A stretch of DNA of 64,000 nucleotides from positions 95,165 through 159,164 of the forward strand of contig NZ_FOIN01000003.1 of assembly GCF_900102365.1 (NCBI RefSeq), read 5' to 3'. Position 1 is the stretch's first letter. Each line of letters starts with the position of its first letter. The DNA is from Thomasclavelia cocleata (lineage in GTDB: Bacteria > Bacillota_I > Bacilli_A > Erysipelotrichales > Coprobacillaceae). Position numbers and translations under genes: made by a program. Below, in pieces: positions 54,385 to 63,740 of this stretch. Below the pieces are notes generated by a model. The model had not been told where the DNA came from, made no database searches, and was given only the letters and a program-made list of their open reading frames with translations.

Positions 54385-55248
54385 TTATAAAATATCAATT
54401 AATTCTTTAATTTCAGATGAAATTTTGTCTAATAAATCATCCACTTCATATAATCCAATTTCTACAGCAGCATCTGCTGTCTTTTTGACTTGACTAATAT
54501 TTTTTTCCAACATTTTCTGAATATCTTCTTTTGTTAAAGCACCATTAGCATTTCTAGTTACAGTATGTTCTTCATTTTCTAGAATGGAACTAGTTCCATC
54601 ATCATCCTCAAATGTTTCACCCCAAAAATCTTCAAATGTCGTTTGTCCTTCAAACACTTCATACTCAACAGTATCAGCTTCAGCTTCGTTTTCTTCATTG
54701 TTTGAATGTACTTCAGGTTCACTAAACTGTTTAATCAATTTGTCAACATAACGACCAGATATACCTAATTGATTTCCAATCCAGTCTCTCTTAGTTCCAG
54801 CCGGTTTTTCATCAATTAATTCATAGATTTTTTCCATGATTTTAATTTCATGAAATCGTTCTTCAGGTTTCTTTTTTCGCTGAATATTATTTTTTACAAT
54901 CATTTCAAGTTCTTCTCTTGTAGATTCGGGCTTATTTACAACAGAAATGTTAATGTAGCCGTCCCCCTCACCAGCATCACGCAATTTACTAATTGCTAGA
55001 TAGCGTGTATTTCCACCTAAAAGAGTATATTTGCGACCATCAATTTCTCCATTTCTATCAACCTCACTAGCATAAGCAATAGCGTTTTCAAATTGTCCAT
55101 CATCACGAATTGAGTTCATCAGCGCACCAATAAACTCGTTTTCAGCTTCGTCGTAAACCGCTTCATTTAAACAGTTTATTCTTACATCATCAATTAATAC
55201 TCGTATAGTCATCCCTAGATCTCTTGTCATACTATCTAATAATCCCAT
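54385..55248 (-). CDS. ParB/Noc-like DNA-binding protein (copy 1)
   Basis: 287 aa from the ATG at 55248, placed by AGGA 8 nt upstream. The ParB N-domain (YTLLGGNTRYLAISKL, NNIQRKKKPEERFHEI) and the helix-turn-helix (TKRDWIGNQLGISGRYVDKL) match the paralogue at 50255-50965. An acidic insert (about 185-225) contains a palindrome copy (54583-54600) encoding DDGTSSI. The C-terminal part is helical and could dimerise. It lies 17 kb from parA. Confidence 0.85.
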   Translation of the reverse strand: MGLLDSMTRDLGMTIRVLIDDVRINCLNEAVYDEAENEFIGALMNSIRDDGQFENAIAYASEVDRNGEIDGRKYTLLGGNTRYLAISKLRDAGEGDGYINISVVNKPESTREELEMIVKNNIQRKKKPEERFHEIKIMEKIYELIDEKPAGTKRDWIGNQLGISGRYVDKLIKQFSEPEVHSNNEENEAEADTVEYEVFEGQTTFEDFWGETFEDDDGTSSILENEEHTVTRNANGALTKEDIQKMLEKNISQVKKTADAAVEIGLYEVDDLLDKISSEIKELIDIL

Positions 55249-55360
55249 TTTCATTTCCTGTATATAATTGGCTTATTTAACTGTCAATTATATACTTTTC
55301 CTTTCGATATATTTTGTTTATAAAGTATGTGATTATCTGTTTCAAATCTTTAAAAAGCAG

Positions 55361-56386
55361 TTAGCACATCCAGTATTTGTAGACTTCGTCATACCACCAC
55401 TGGTTCAAAATTGTTTCTATATGTTCCTCAAACAATGCTATATTATCTTTTAGGCAAGTAACAGACTGTTTCGTTCCAAGATAGATCGAACTGCCACTCA
55501 CTGGGTCACTCCATCTAGTTAGATAAATCAATCCATGAATACGGTGTATGAGCTTATGAAAAGCTTTATTGAGATAGAACTTTCCCTCACGCAAAGCAAT
55601 CTGCATATCATAGATTCTAAAATTTAGTCTGGTTATCATGGCATTTTTTATATAGATTTTCTCTTTACTTTTGAAACTTGAACTCTTAACAGTTATCCGT
55701 GAAAAATATTTTATACTGCTTTTCCAAAAATCACGATCTAACAGCATTCCTGCATATACAGCGGTTTTCAAAAGACGTTTATGAAACCTACTGAAAGAAG
55801 TATATTTAAATATTTCCTTCTCTGTTTTTGCAACATAGAAAGTTTCTTTTACAGTACAGCCATTTTCATCTTTTTTTACATCTCCTTTTTTGTGTACTAG
55901 AACAGCATCTGGGTTATCTTTTTTGCATAGTTTTTTAGTTTTGATGCAGTAATAATAATCTTTTGTATATTTCACTACCATTGTCTGTTTTCTTTTAAAA
56001 TATTTTCGAGTAAAGCACAGAACATGTATGTATTCACCATTACCTTGAGAAACAAATTTATAGCAGTATAAAAAGCTATCCAACTTAAACCATGGAGATA
56101 ATGCAAACATAAATTTTTTGATAAAATCATGCTTTAATGTATCTGACATATTGACTGGAATCATAACTTCCAGTGTGTGTGCATAGATGTTAGAGTAGAC
56201 TTTCTTATTCTGGTTTTTGCCATAGATATATTTATGTTTGTCTTTATAGTCACATTGATGTTCGATAACTGTTTTATAATCAGTACGATTACTGTAAATA
56301 AGGATATCACCACCTTCCAGCCATCTGTAAATATCTTTTCTTGAGTTACATGTATCATAAGCCACATAGCTATTATGAGTAATCAC
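55361..56386 (-). CDS. ICE protein of unknown function, basic
   Basis: 341 aa from a GTG at 56386 (GGAGGAAGGAAGCA upstream). It is rich in Lys, Tyr and Phe with no signal or membrane segment. YIHVLCFTRKYFKRKQ and the basic central region suggest nucleic-acid binding, and a replication role is possible by its place near the element's end; neither is proven. Confidence 0.6.
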   Translation of the reverse strand: MITHNSYVAYDTCNSRKDIYRWLEGGDILIYSNRTDYKTVIEHQCDYKDKHKYIYGKNQNKKVYSNIYAHTLEVMIPVNMSDTLKHDFIKKFMFALSPWFKLDSFLYCYKFVSQGNGEYIHVLCFTRKYFKRKQTMVVKYTKDYYYCIKTKKLCKKDNPDAVLVHKKGDVKKDENGCTVKETFYVAKTEKEIFKYTSFSRFHKRLLKTAVYAGMLLDRDFWKSSIKYFSRITVKSSSFKSKEKIYIKNAMITRLNFRIYDMQIALREGKFYLNKAFHKLIHRIHGLIYLTRWSDPVSGSSIYLGTKQSVTCLKDNIALFEEHIETILNQWWYDEVYKYWMC

Positions 56387-56403
56387 TGCTTCCTTCCTCC
56401 TAA

Positions 56404-56440
56404 ATTAACATTAAAGCTCCGCTTTAATGTTTTTTTTATT
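56404..56440. terminator. Hairpin between the two right-end genes
   Basis: AACATTAAAG and CTTTAATGTT pair around a 4-5 nt loop, with eight T on the plus-strand side. It may act on transcripts in either direction. Confidence 0.55.
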
Positions 56441-56485
56441 TCAGACCTATTTTTGGCGCTGAAATCATGAAATTTTTGACTTATA

Positions 56486-57211
56486 TTATAAGATCGAACT
56501 TTTTGTTTTTTCTTCGATTTTGTGTTTTATCCCGACATAATTTTCTTCCAGTTGAGGTTTTAATTTAATTTTTATTTCAGGGTGTTTGTACGATATTCGA
56601 TAAACAGCACTTACAAACTCATTTGTTTCTTCTTTCTTGCAATTTTTTAATTCTGCTGCCAAAAAATTAAAGATTTTCGTTGTATCCAAATTTTTTATCT
56701 CAGCTTCTGTTAGAAGAATTTTAACAACCGCATTTAAAGCATAATTTAACGTGTGATTTCGCTTGTAGTAATTAAAATAATCTATTATAGAAAAATCTAT
56801 ATTTCTATCCAAATAAGCAATTATTAAACATGCTGTATTAAAATAATAAGCAATCTGTCGTCTGTCCAAATAAAACTTATATACCATATTTTCAAAATTG
56901 CTGTTCATAAAGCATCTGTATTCAATAATCTCTCTTAAACGGCAGTCATATTTTTCTAAAATTGCTAAAAGCTGGCTATATTTATAATAATGTTCCTCAG
57001 CTTCTAATTTTTTCATTAAGGCAGCAAACTGTTTTCCTACCTTTTTAATCGAACTATCCCCTACCACGATTACGGATGTGCTAAAAGAAGGAATATAATC
57101 TTCAGTTTCAGTAAAAGTTGCGTAAACAGACTTATCCATTTTAATTAGATTATGGATTACTTCTCTCTTTACATGAATTTCGTGCTTATTCAGTTTTATC
57201 CACTGTCCCAT
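56486..57211 (-). CDS. ICE protein of unknown function at the right end
   Basis: 241 aa, helical, with many Tyr, Asn and Lys and no signal. AAAGGGGTAATT precedes the ATG. It is the rightmost gene of the element and lies behind a 21-bp perfect inverted repeat. Confidence 0.65.
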   Translation of the reverse strand: MGQWIKLNKHEIHVKREVIHNLIKMDKSVYATFTETEDYIPSFSTSVIVVGDSSIKKVGKQFAALMKKLEAEEHYYKYSQLLAILEKYDCRLREIIEYRCFMNSNFENMVYKFYLDRRQIAYYFNTACLIIAYLDRNIDFSIIDYFNYYKRNHTLNYALNAVVKILLTEAEIKNLDTTKIFNFLAAELKNCKKEETNEFVSAVYRISYKHPEIKIKLKPQLEENYVGIKHKIEEKTKSSIL

Positions 57212-57227
57212 AATTACCCCTTTCTAT

Positions 57228-57281
57228 ACAAACAAAGAGAGAGGTTAAGCCCTTATGGGTTTAACCTCTCTCTTTGTTTGT
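57228..57281. repeat. Long inverted repeat at the right end of the element
   Basis: ACAAACAAAGAGAGAGGTTAA and its complement (21 bp, perfect) flank a short inner CCC/GGG stem. It lies directly upstream of the last element gene and overlaps the candidate attR. It may be a leader hairpin or a recombinase or replication site. Confidence 0.6.
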
Positions 57282-57284
57282 ATT
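57273..57284. other. Candidate right attachment site (attR)
   Basis: TTTGTTTGTATT, a direct repeat of 12359-12370. It is also part of the long inverted repeat, which weakens the case. Confidence 0.3.
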
Positions 57285-57366
57285 CCTTTTTGTTTTTAGC
57301 CTTTTTTATTTTAAATTTTATCTTATAACCTTTTATTATGTTCGAGTGTAAATGCTCATATCGCAC

Positions 57367-57397
57367 CAGTAAGAAAAAAACGGCAGGATTGCCGTTT
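57367..57397 (-). terminator. Terminator of metA
   Basis: ACGGCAATCCTGCCGT followed by a run of T on the minus strand, just after the metA stop. It marks chromosomal DNA right of the element. Confidence 0.85.
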
Positions 57398-58341
57398 TAT
57401 TTTTGTTGTTTTTTTATACTTTCTAATTCATTTAAATCAAAAGGTGTTAACTGGTAAACGTAATAATTCAACCAATTACTAAATAACAAATACGCATGAG
57501 AACGCCACTTTACTAAAATCTCGTTATGCATATCATCATTTCTATAATAATTTTTAGGCATTGTAGCAATATCCGAGATTGCTAAATCTCGTCTATATTC
57601 TTTATCTAAAGTATCAGGGTCATATTCTGGATGCCCTGTTACAAAAAAACGTGATCCATCCTTTTCAGCAATCAAATATACCCCAGCTTCATCACTACTA
57701 GCAAGAATTTCTAGATTCTCTATAGTTGCAATATCCTCTGCCATAACTGTTGTATAACGTGAATGAGGAGCATAAAATTGATAATCAAAACCACGTAATA
57801 TTTTTCGTTTCATCTTATTAACATTGGTATGATGAAAATATACTCCTGTTAATTTTTCTTTTAATGCATGTTTTTCAATGCCATAAAAATAATAAAGTGC
57901 TGCTTGTGAAGCCCAACAGATAAAGAAAGAACTAAACACATGTGTTTTTGACCACTCTAAAATTTTCTCCATTTCCTGCCAATAATCAACATCTTCAAAT
58001 TTTATTTTTTCTACTGGTGCACCAGTTATTATAAAACCATCATATTTATTTTCCTTGATTTCATCAAAAGTTTTATAAAAAGCTAAAAGATGTTCTTGGG
58101 ATGTATTTTTAGATTCATGACTAGCCATATGAATCCAATCAACTTCTATTTGTAAAGGTGTATTTGAAAGCATTCTTAACAATTGTGTTTCAGTAACTAT
58201 TTTAGTAGGCATAACATTTAAAATTAATAATTGTAATGGTCTGATTTGTTGTGCTAATGCCCTATTTTCATCCATTACAAAAATATTTTCATCTTTTAAA
58301 ATCTTACTTGCAGGTAAATCATTTGGTATTTTAATAGGCAT
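57397..58341 (-). CDS. metA: Homoserine O-acyltransferase (MetA family)
   Basis: 314 aa from the ATG at 58341 with GGAGGTGCAAAAT upstream. Features of the family: DWIHMASHESKNT, the catalytic cysteine in FFICWASQAALYYFYGI (about 140) and the His-Glu pair in RFFVTGHPEYDPDTL. It activates homoserine for methionine synthesis. Whether it uses acetyl- or succinyl-CoA cannot be read with certainty; most Firmicutes members use acetyl-CoA. Confidence 0.93.
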   Translation of the reverse strand: MPIKIPNDLPASKILKDENIFVMDENRALAQQIRPLQLLILNVMPTKIVTETQLLRMLSNTPLQIEVDWIHMASHESKNTSQEHLLAFYKTFDEIKENKYDGFIITGAPVEKIKFEDVDYWQEMEKILEWSKTHVFSSFFICWASQAALYYFYGIEKHALKEKLTGVYFHHTNVNKMKRKILRGFDYQFYAPHSRYTTVMAEDIATIENLEILASSDEAGVYLIAEKDGSRFFVTGHPEYDPDTLDKEYRRDLAISDIATMPKNYYRNDDMHNEILVKWRSHAYLLFSNWLNYYVYQLTPFDLNELESIKKQQK

Positions 58342-58402
58342 ATTTTGCACCTCCGATATTGTTTAGTTTAACATATCTTAGATTAGATTTTAAGTCTAAA
58401 TA

Positions 58403-59647
58403 TTAAAATGAAATCAATTCATTAAAAATTTGAATAATATATTCATCTGACATCCCAGATAGGTAATCAATTATACTTTTTATAATTGCTTTGTCATCTT
58501 CAATAAAATCATAAATAATCTTATTTTCATAAATATCTAATCGTTCTAATCCTTTCATTCTACTATATTTTTTTAACCAATGAACAAACCCATTAATAGC
58601 ATGAGGATAATCATCTTGATCTTTAAGTAACTCATTAATTAAACTACTATTACTATCCTTTGCAATAAGATAATACTTAATGAAAAAATCAAAAATAGAA
58701 TTTAAAATTAAATTAACATAATTTGTATGAATTTGTACCCGATCAATCAAATATATATTTTGGTAATTAAATTTCATAATTGTTTTCATAATTTCAAAAG
58801 CTTCCTGAGACAAAGAAATTCCATTTACAGGATTACTATTTTCACAAACTTCCTGAATAAAATAATTTACTATTGTCCCATTATTAATTGCATTAAACTT
58901 ATAATCACTCGCAATACTATTTAACGATGCTCTTAACACCTCTACTTTATTTTCCTTAAGTACTTTCAACCTCAATGCATCTTCGATATCTCGCGCCAAA
59001 TAAGCAATCTTATCAGCCATTTTAACAACACAGCCTTCCCAAGTATATGGATTATACAACCCTGCACTTGTATAATCATTTAAATCAATATACTCATTTC
59101 TTTTAACAATGCATTTTTGATTCATTTCACCACAATGTGATATTATTCCATCACGAACTGCATAGGTTAAATTAAGATTTTGCCGATGATGTAAATTATC
59201 TTCTAATGTTTCAATATTATCAATAAAATGTAAACTATTTCGTTCATGCCAAAATGATTCTAAACCATATTTTTTAGCTAATTCATTTATAATTCGTTCA
59301 CCACCATGACCAAATGGTGCATGGCCTAAATCATGACCAACAGCAATTGCTTTAGTCAATTCTGTATTTAAACCTAAGTAATTAGCAATTGTATAACTTA
59401 TCGATTCAACTAAATTTACATGTTCACTACGAGTGCATACATGATCATCCTTTACTGCAAAAAACACTTGTGTTTTATGTTTTAATCGACGATATGCTTG
59501 ACTAAAAATAATTCTTGTATAATCACGTCCAAACTCACTTCTTAAATCATTATTTCTTTGGTATAACGGCTCTAATCTTTTTTTTGCGTTCTTAAATTCT
59601 GGATGGAATTCATCCATTCTAACATCTTTAAATAAATTTTTTGTCAT
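58403..59647 (-). CDS. dgt: Deoxyguanosinetriphosphate triphosphohydrolase-like HD protein
   Basis: 414 aa. HD-domain motifs are RSEHVNLVESIS (metal His), AVGHDLGHAPFGHGGE (His-Asp) and KMADKIAYLARDIEDAL (Asp). RDYTRIIFSQAYRRLKHKTQ is the usual Dgt N-terminal lead. It hydrolyses dNTPs to nucleoside and triphosphate. The promoter is at 59668-59696. Confidence 0.93.
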   Translation of the reverse strand: MTKNLFKDVRMDEFHPEFKNAKKRLEPLYQRNNDLRSEFGRDYTRIIFSQAYRRLKHKTQVFFAVKDDHVCTRSEHVNLVESISYTIANYLGLNTELTKAIAVGHDLGHAPFGHGGERIINELAKKYGLESFWHERNSLHFIDNIETLEDNLHHRQNLNLTYAVRDGIISHCGEMNQKCIVKRNEYIDLNDYTSAGLYNPYTWEGCVVKMADKIAYLARDIEDALRLKVLKENKVEVLRASLNSIASDYKFNAINNGTIVNYFIQEVCENSNPVNGISLSQEAFEIMKTIMKFNYQNIYLIDRVQIHTNYVNLILNSIFDFFIKYYLIAKDSNSSLINELLKDQDDYPHAINGFVHWLKKYSRMKGLERLDIYENKIIYDFIEDDKAIIKSIIDYLSGMSDEYIIQIFNELISF

Positions 59648-59667
59648 ATTAATCCCCCTTTTTTGTA

Positions 59668-59696
59668 ATTATATGACACTTTTTAAATTAAAACAA
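59668..59696 (-). promoter_or_regulatory. Promoter of dgt
   Basis: TTGTTT (59691-59696), 17 nt, then TATAAT (59668-59673) on the minus strand, about 20 nt from the dgt start. The rest of the 59697-59960 gap shows no gene. Confidence 0.7.
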
Positions 59697-59966
59697 ATCA
59701 CAACTATGATTTTAAAACCAAAAAAAAGGATTTAAAAGTGAAAAGATAAATATCTTGAATTTTAATCATAATAAAAAAACTTTTATTAAGTTATTCATCT
59801 ATTGATGTAATTTATATTTAAAATCATTAATTGATGACCTTAAAAAATTCCCTTTCATTATATAATTTAGATACAAAATCTAAACAAACAATACTAATAT
59901 AATAATCATCATTTTAATATATATAACATAAAAAATAATATGGAAAACAAATATGATAAGTAAAAT

Positions 59967-60011
59967 AAAAAGATAGAAATTCATGATGATTATCATCAAG
60001 ATTTTCTACCT
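59967..60011 (-). terminator. Terminator of nagB
   Basis: A long imperfect stem around TTGATGAT/ATCATCAT with TAGAAA/TTTCTA at the base, followed by TTTTTATTTT on the minus strand. Confidence 0.7.
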
Positions 60012-60069
60012 CTATTTAATTCCTTAAACACTGAAGAATTAAAGTATCAATAATTTTACCTATTATAAC

Positions 60070-60801
60070 TTATTTTGTTAATAAACTTGCTGCCGCTTTA
60101 TCAACAATTACTACTACATCACTATGATCTTGAAGCGCACTTGCTGGTACATCAGTAGTTTTTTGACCTTCAACTAATACTTTAATAGGTTCCGCTTTAT
60201 TTTCACCACATGCTACTAACAATACTTTTTTAGCTTGCATTATATTTGAAATACCCATAGTAATTGCATGTGTTGGTACATCATCAATTTTTCCATCAAA
60301 GAATAAACGAGCATTATCTTGACGTGTACTTTCTTTTAATTCTATCATATGAGTTACTGAATCAAAAGAAGTACCTGGTTCATTAAAACCAATATGCCCA
60401 TTTGATCCAATTCCTAGTAATTGAATATCAATTGGATTTTCAGCTAATAATTTATTGTAATCATCACAACTTTCTTGAATTTCACCAGCCCCATTTGGTA
60501 CATGAACATTTTCTAATTTAATATCAATACCAGAGAATAGATGTTTATTCATAAAATAATGATAACTTTGTGGATGACTTGCTTCTAATCCAAAATATTC
60601 ATCTAAATTAAACGATTTAATATCTTTATAAGAAGTCCCGTTCTCCTTATGGTCTTCAATCATCAATTCATACATTCTAATTGGTGTAGAACCTGTAGCT
60701 AATCCTAAATTAGCAGCTGGATTATTTTTTACTACCTCTAACATAACTTTTGAAGCTTCAACACTTGCTTCTTCATAATTTTCAACTATAATTAATTTCA
60801 T
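60070..60801 (-). CDS. nagB: Glucosamine-6-phosphate deaminase
   Basis: 243 aa from the ATG at 60801, with GGAGGGACACAAT upstream; a longer frame has no ribosome site. LGLATGSTPIRMYELM, SFNLDEYFGL and GIGSNGHIGFNEPGTSF are the family motifs. It converts glucosamine-6-phosphate to fructose-6-phosphate and ammonia, the last step of sialic acid and amino-sugar use. Confidence 0.95.
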   Translation of the reverse strand: MKLIIVENYEEASVEASKVMLEVVKNNPAANLGLATGSTPIRMYELMIEDHKENGTSYKDIKSFNLDEYFGLEASHPQSYHYFMNKHLFSGIDIKLENVHVPNGAGEIQESCDDYNKLLAENPIDIQLLGIGSNGHIGFNEPGTSFDSVTHMIELKESTRQDNARLFFDGKIDDVPTHAITMGISNIMQAKKVLLVACGENKAEPIKVLVEGQKTTDVPASALQDHSDVVVIVDKAAASLLTK

Positions 60802-60820
60802 ATTGTGTCCCTCCAAATAT

Positions 60821-60862
60821 ATGATACTATTTTTATCTAAAAACTTCAAGTTAAAGCTTGAA
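60821..60862 (-). promoter_or_regulatory. Promoter and operator-like palindrome of nagB
   Basis: TTGAAG (60844-60849), 17 nt, TATCAT (60821-60826) on the minus strand. TTCAAG/CTTGAA (60845-60862) forms an inverted repeat over the -35 box, a likely repressor site. Confidence 0.6.
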
Positions 60863-61639
60863 TTTACCTACATTAACGAGTAATTTTTTTGTTTTAAAGA
60901 TTTCTGATTAAGATTTAATCCAATATTTCTTCATTTATTACTGTCTGTCTTTTTTTGCACTGTTTCATGTCTTTAAAAAATTTTCTTTATTCCTACCCAC
61001 AATGAAATAATGTATTAGCAAAATATCTCTTCTATTATTTGGAAAGTTCTAATGGCTAAAATGCTTAAACCCTAATTTCTAAGTACTGATTTTATAGACA
61101 CTACTGGTTTTTTATTACATTTTAATTAACTGCTTTATTTTATAAGTAAGCTGATTACAAAACTTCTCAATACATACTACATTAATATAATTACTGATAG
61201 TATCACCATAAAGTAAGATCATAAGATGATTTCTAAATAATATAGAAAATACTATAATTATTAATATACCTATTCATATTCCAATAACAATATTATGTTA
61301 GAAACTTTTTCAAGTTAATGATGACATTAATCTGATATTCTATTTAGATATTATAAAATCCATACTATAACAATTTAACTACATCCAAAAACATATTTAA
61401 CCCAATCTATTATGTATTACTTTTCTAATAGTTTGCATTATATTTATTTTGAAAATTATACTTTTCAGTACTATAAATTGACTTTGCTTTTTCATCCTGA
61501 AAAAACACATTTACTTTATCACTCATCTAAATACCCATAACCTTTCTAAGTTGTGAAAAAAGATTACCCAATCGACGATATTTCTTTATTTTTCACATAA
61601 AATAAGGTAGAATAAGGAATGTATGGAGGTGTTTTTATT
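60863..61639. other. Long A/T-rich intergenic region without a gene
   Basis: No frame with a ribosome site, no RNA gene and no strong hairpin is seen. The right end should hold the ptsI promoter; TAGAAT near 61609 with TTTATT 17 nt upstream is a weak candidate. Confidence 0.5.
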
Positions 61640-63349
61640 ATGATAAAAGGTATTGGGGCATCTAGTGGGATTGCAATTGCTAAAGCCTATAAACTAGTTA
61701 TGCCCGATTTAACTGTAACTAAGGTTACTATTGCAGATACAGATGCTGAAATCAAAAATTTTGATGAAGCAATGTCACAAACCGCAAAAGAATTAGAATC
61801 AATTAAAGAAGCTGCTACTAAGAACCTATCTGCTGAAGAAGCAGCTGTATTTGATGCACATGCATTAGTTTTACAAGACCCTGAATTAAAAACTCAAGTA
61901 GAAGAAAAAATTAAAAATGAAAAAATTAATGCCGCTGCAGCATTAGACGAAGTTGCTAATATGTTTATTGCAATGTTTGAAAGTATGGATGATGATTATT
62001 TCAGAGAAAGAGCTGCTGATATTAAAGATGTATCTCGTCGTTTGTTGGCAAATCTACTTGGTAAATCATTACCTAATCCTGCTTTAATTGATGAAGAAGT
62101 TGTTATTATTGCTGATGATCTTACTCCTTCTGATACAGCACAATTAAATAAAAATTTAGTTAGAGGATTTGCAACTAATATAGGTGGTAGAACTTCTCAC
62201 TCAGCTATTATGGCTCGTTCATTAGAAATTCCTGCAGTTGTTTCTTGTAAAACAATTACTGAAACTACTAATGATAATGATATGATTGTTTTAGATGGTG
62301 AAGCTGGTATTGTAATTATCAATCCTACTGATGAAGAAATTAAAGAATATCAAGCTAAACGTGAAGCGTTTATTGCTTATAAAGAAGAATTAAAGAAAAT
62401 GAAAAATGAAAAATCTGTTACTTTAGATGATCATCATGTTGAATTAGTCGCAAATATTGGATCACCAAAAGATATTCAAGGCGTAATTGATAATGGTGGT
62501 GAAGGTGTTGGATTATTTAGAACTGAGTTTTTATATATGGAATCAGCTCAATTACCTACTGAAGAAGAACAATTTAATGTTTATAAAGAAGTTCTTGAAG
62601 GACTTGAGGGTAAACCAGCTGTTGTTCGTACTTTAGATATTGGTGGAGATAAAGAAATTGAAGCAATAGATTTACCAAAAGAAATGAATCCATTCTTAGG
62701 TGTAAGAGCAGTACGTTTATGTTTCCAAAGAGAAGATATTTTTAGAGTTCAATTAAGAGCATTACTTAGAGCTTCAGTTTATGGTGATTTAAGAATAATG
62801 TTCCCAATGATTGCAACTTTAGATGAATTTAGAAAAGCAAAAGGCATCTTAATGGAAGAAAAAGAAAAATTAGTAAATGAAGGAATTGCTGTTTCTGATA
62901 CATTGCAAGTTGGTATTATGATTGAAATTCCTGCTGCTGCAGTATTAGCAGATCAATTTGCTAAAGAAGTAGACTTTTTCTCAATTGGTACAAATGATTT
63001 AGTTCAATATACATTTGCTGCTGATAGAATGTCTTCTGGAGTTTCTTACTTATATCAACCTTTCCATCCATCAATTTTACGTTTAGTTAAACATGTAATT
63101 GATTCAGCGCATGCTGAAGGTAAATGGACTGGAATGTGTGGAGAAATGGCTGGAGAAGCAATTGCTGCCCCATTATTAATTGGTTTAGGATTAGATGAAT
63201 TCTCAATGTCTGCTACATCAATTCTTTCTCAAAGAAAATTAATAAGATCAATGAAAAAATCCGAAATGAACGAATTAGCTGCTAAAGCAATTAATTGTTC
63301 AACTATGGAAGAAGTAGTTGCTCTAGTAAAAGAATATATAGAAATGTAA
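61640..63349 (+). CDS. ptsI: Phosphoenolpyruvate-protein phosphotransferase (PTS enzyme I)
   Basis: 569 aa from the ATG at 61640, after TGGAGGTGTTTTTATT. The phosphorylated His is in [13 protein letters not shown] (about residue 187). [35 protein letters not shown] and MCGEMAGE mark the PEP-binding barrel. It starts the phosphate relay for sugar uptake. No ptsH lies next to it in this window. Confidence 0.96.
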   Translation: MIKGIGASSGIAIAKAYKLVMPDLTVTKVTIADTDAEIKNFDEAMSQTAKELESIKEAATKNLSAEEAAVFDAHALVLQDPELKTQVEEKIKNEKINAAAALDEVANMFIAMFESMDDDYFRERAADIKDVSRRLLANLLGKSLPNPALIDEEVVIIADDLTPSDTAQLNKNLVRGFATNIGGRTSHSAIMARSLEIPAVVSCKTITETTNDNDMIVLDGEAGIVIINPTDEEIKEYQAKREAFIAYKEELKKMKNEKSVTLDDHHVELVANIGSPKDIQGVIDNGGEGVGLFRTEFLYMESAQLPTEEEQFNVYKEVLEGLEGKPAVVRTLDIGGDKEIEAIDLPKEMNPFLGVRAVRLCFQREDIFRVQLRALLRASVYGDLRIMFPMIATLDEFRKAKGILMEEKEKLVNEGIAVSDTLQVGIMIEIPAAAVLADQFAKEVDFFSIGTNDLVQYTFAADRMSSGVSYLYQPFHPSILRLVKHVIDSAHAEGKWTGMCGEMAGEAIAAPLLIGLGLDEFSMSATSILSQRKLIRSMKKSEMNELAAKAINCSTMEEVVALVKEYIEM

Positions 63350-63403
63350 TAAAAAAAAGCTGTAACGAAACAAACTTAAAATAAGTTAAGTTCGTTCAGC
63401 TTT
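63350..63403 (+). terminator. Terminator of ptsI
   Basis: AAAAAAAGCTG and CAGCTTTTTTT frame a stem with inner AACTTA/TAAGTT pairing; T run at the end. From 63404 to 63740 nothing is recognised. Confidence 0.8.
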
Positions 63404-63740
63404 TTTTATATACAAAAATAATCTTTTTTTTGAATTACTAATTATTGATATTTTATTATTAAATAAGACATCTTCTATTATTTTTACTTGCTTTTAGTAC
63501 AATGAGAATACAAGCAATAATTAGATTTTTAATCATCATTGTCCCCTGATGTTCTGCTAATCCATCAGCAATAACTTTATAATAAACAAGACAATGGTAA
63601 TGACTTTATTTAAGATCAATATTTTATCAGCCTAAGCAATAACTAAGCTAAAATATCTAATAGAAGTTAAAAAATAATCTCATCAGGAAATAAAAATTCC
63701 AGAAGAAAGTACGAGGAAATAAAAAAAGACAAAAAAAAGA

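Larger units (their letters stand above)
14295..54600. repeat. Dispersed palindrome family GATGGAACNNGTTCCATC (about 31 copies)
   Basis: Copies (18-bp positions, rounded where degenerate): 14295, 15388, 16148, 16227, 17153, 17691, 21662, 23826, 24593, 32056, 32150, 33554, 33660 (16 bp), 34159, 34950, 35481, 36275, 36861, 37809, 39239, 40352, 41989, 44108, 44193, 44421, 45025, 47158, 49003, 50196, 51103 and 54583; a doubtful one is at 18568. None was seen in the flanks. The centre is AA, TA or TT. The copy at 24593-24610 reads GGTGGAACAAGTTCCACC, a paired change that keeps the palindrome. Intergenic copies often abut stop codons; coding copies are in one frame. The symmetry suggests binding by a dimeric element-encoded protein, such as one of the ParB-like proteins, which is inferred. 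Confidence 0.9.
12371..57284. mobile_element. Integrative and conjugative element with serine recombinase, MobL-type relaxase, T4SS and pilus operon
   Basis: The block holds a large serine recombinase at its left end, a relaxase, coupling protein, VirB2/B3/B4/B6-like proteins, a wall hydrolase, topoisomerase III, SSB, primase, ParA and two ParB-like proteins. All convincing protein genes lie on the minus strand, unlike the mixed flanks. The dispersed GATGGAAC palindromes, shared promoters and shared leaders all stop at its limits. Exact ends are uncertain: the left end lies between 12031 and 12463, the right end between about 57212 and 57365. No antibiotic-resistance gene is seen. Cargo includes the sortase-dependent pilus and an amidoligase/amidotransferase pair. 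Confidence 0.9.

Noticed and set aside
14295..54600. Palindromes as simple intrinsic terminators
   Set aside because: Most copies lack a following T run and several lie inside genes; only 39239-39256 has a convincing T tract.
12371..57284. CRISPR array or insertion sequence inside the element
   Set aside because: No regularly spaced repeats and no transposase gene were found; the repeats present are dispersed palindromes and leaders.
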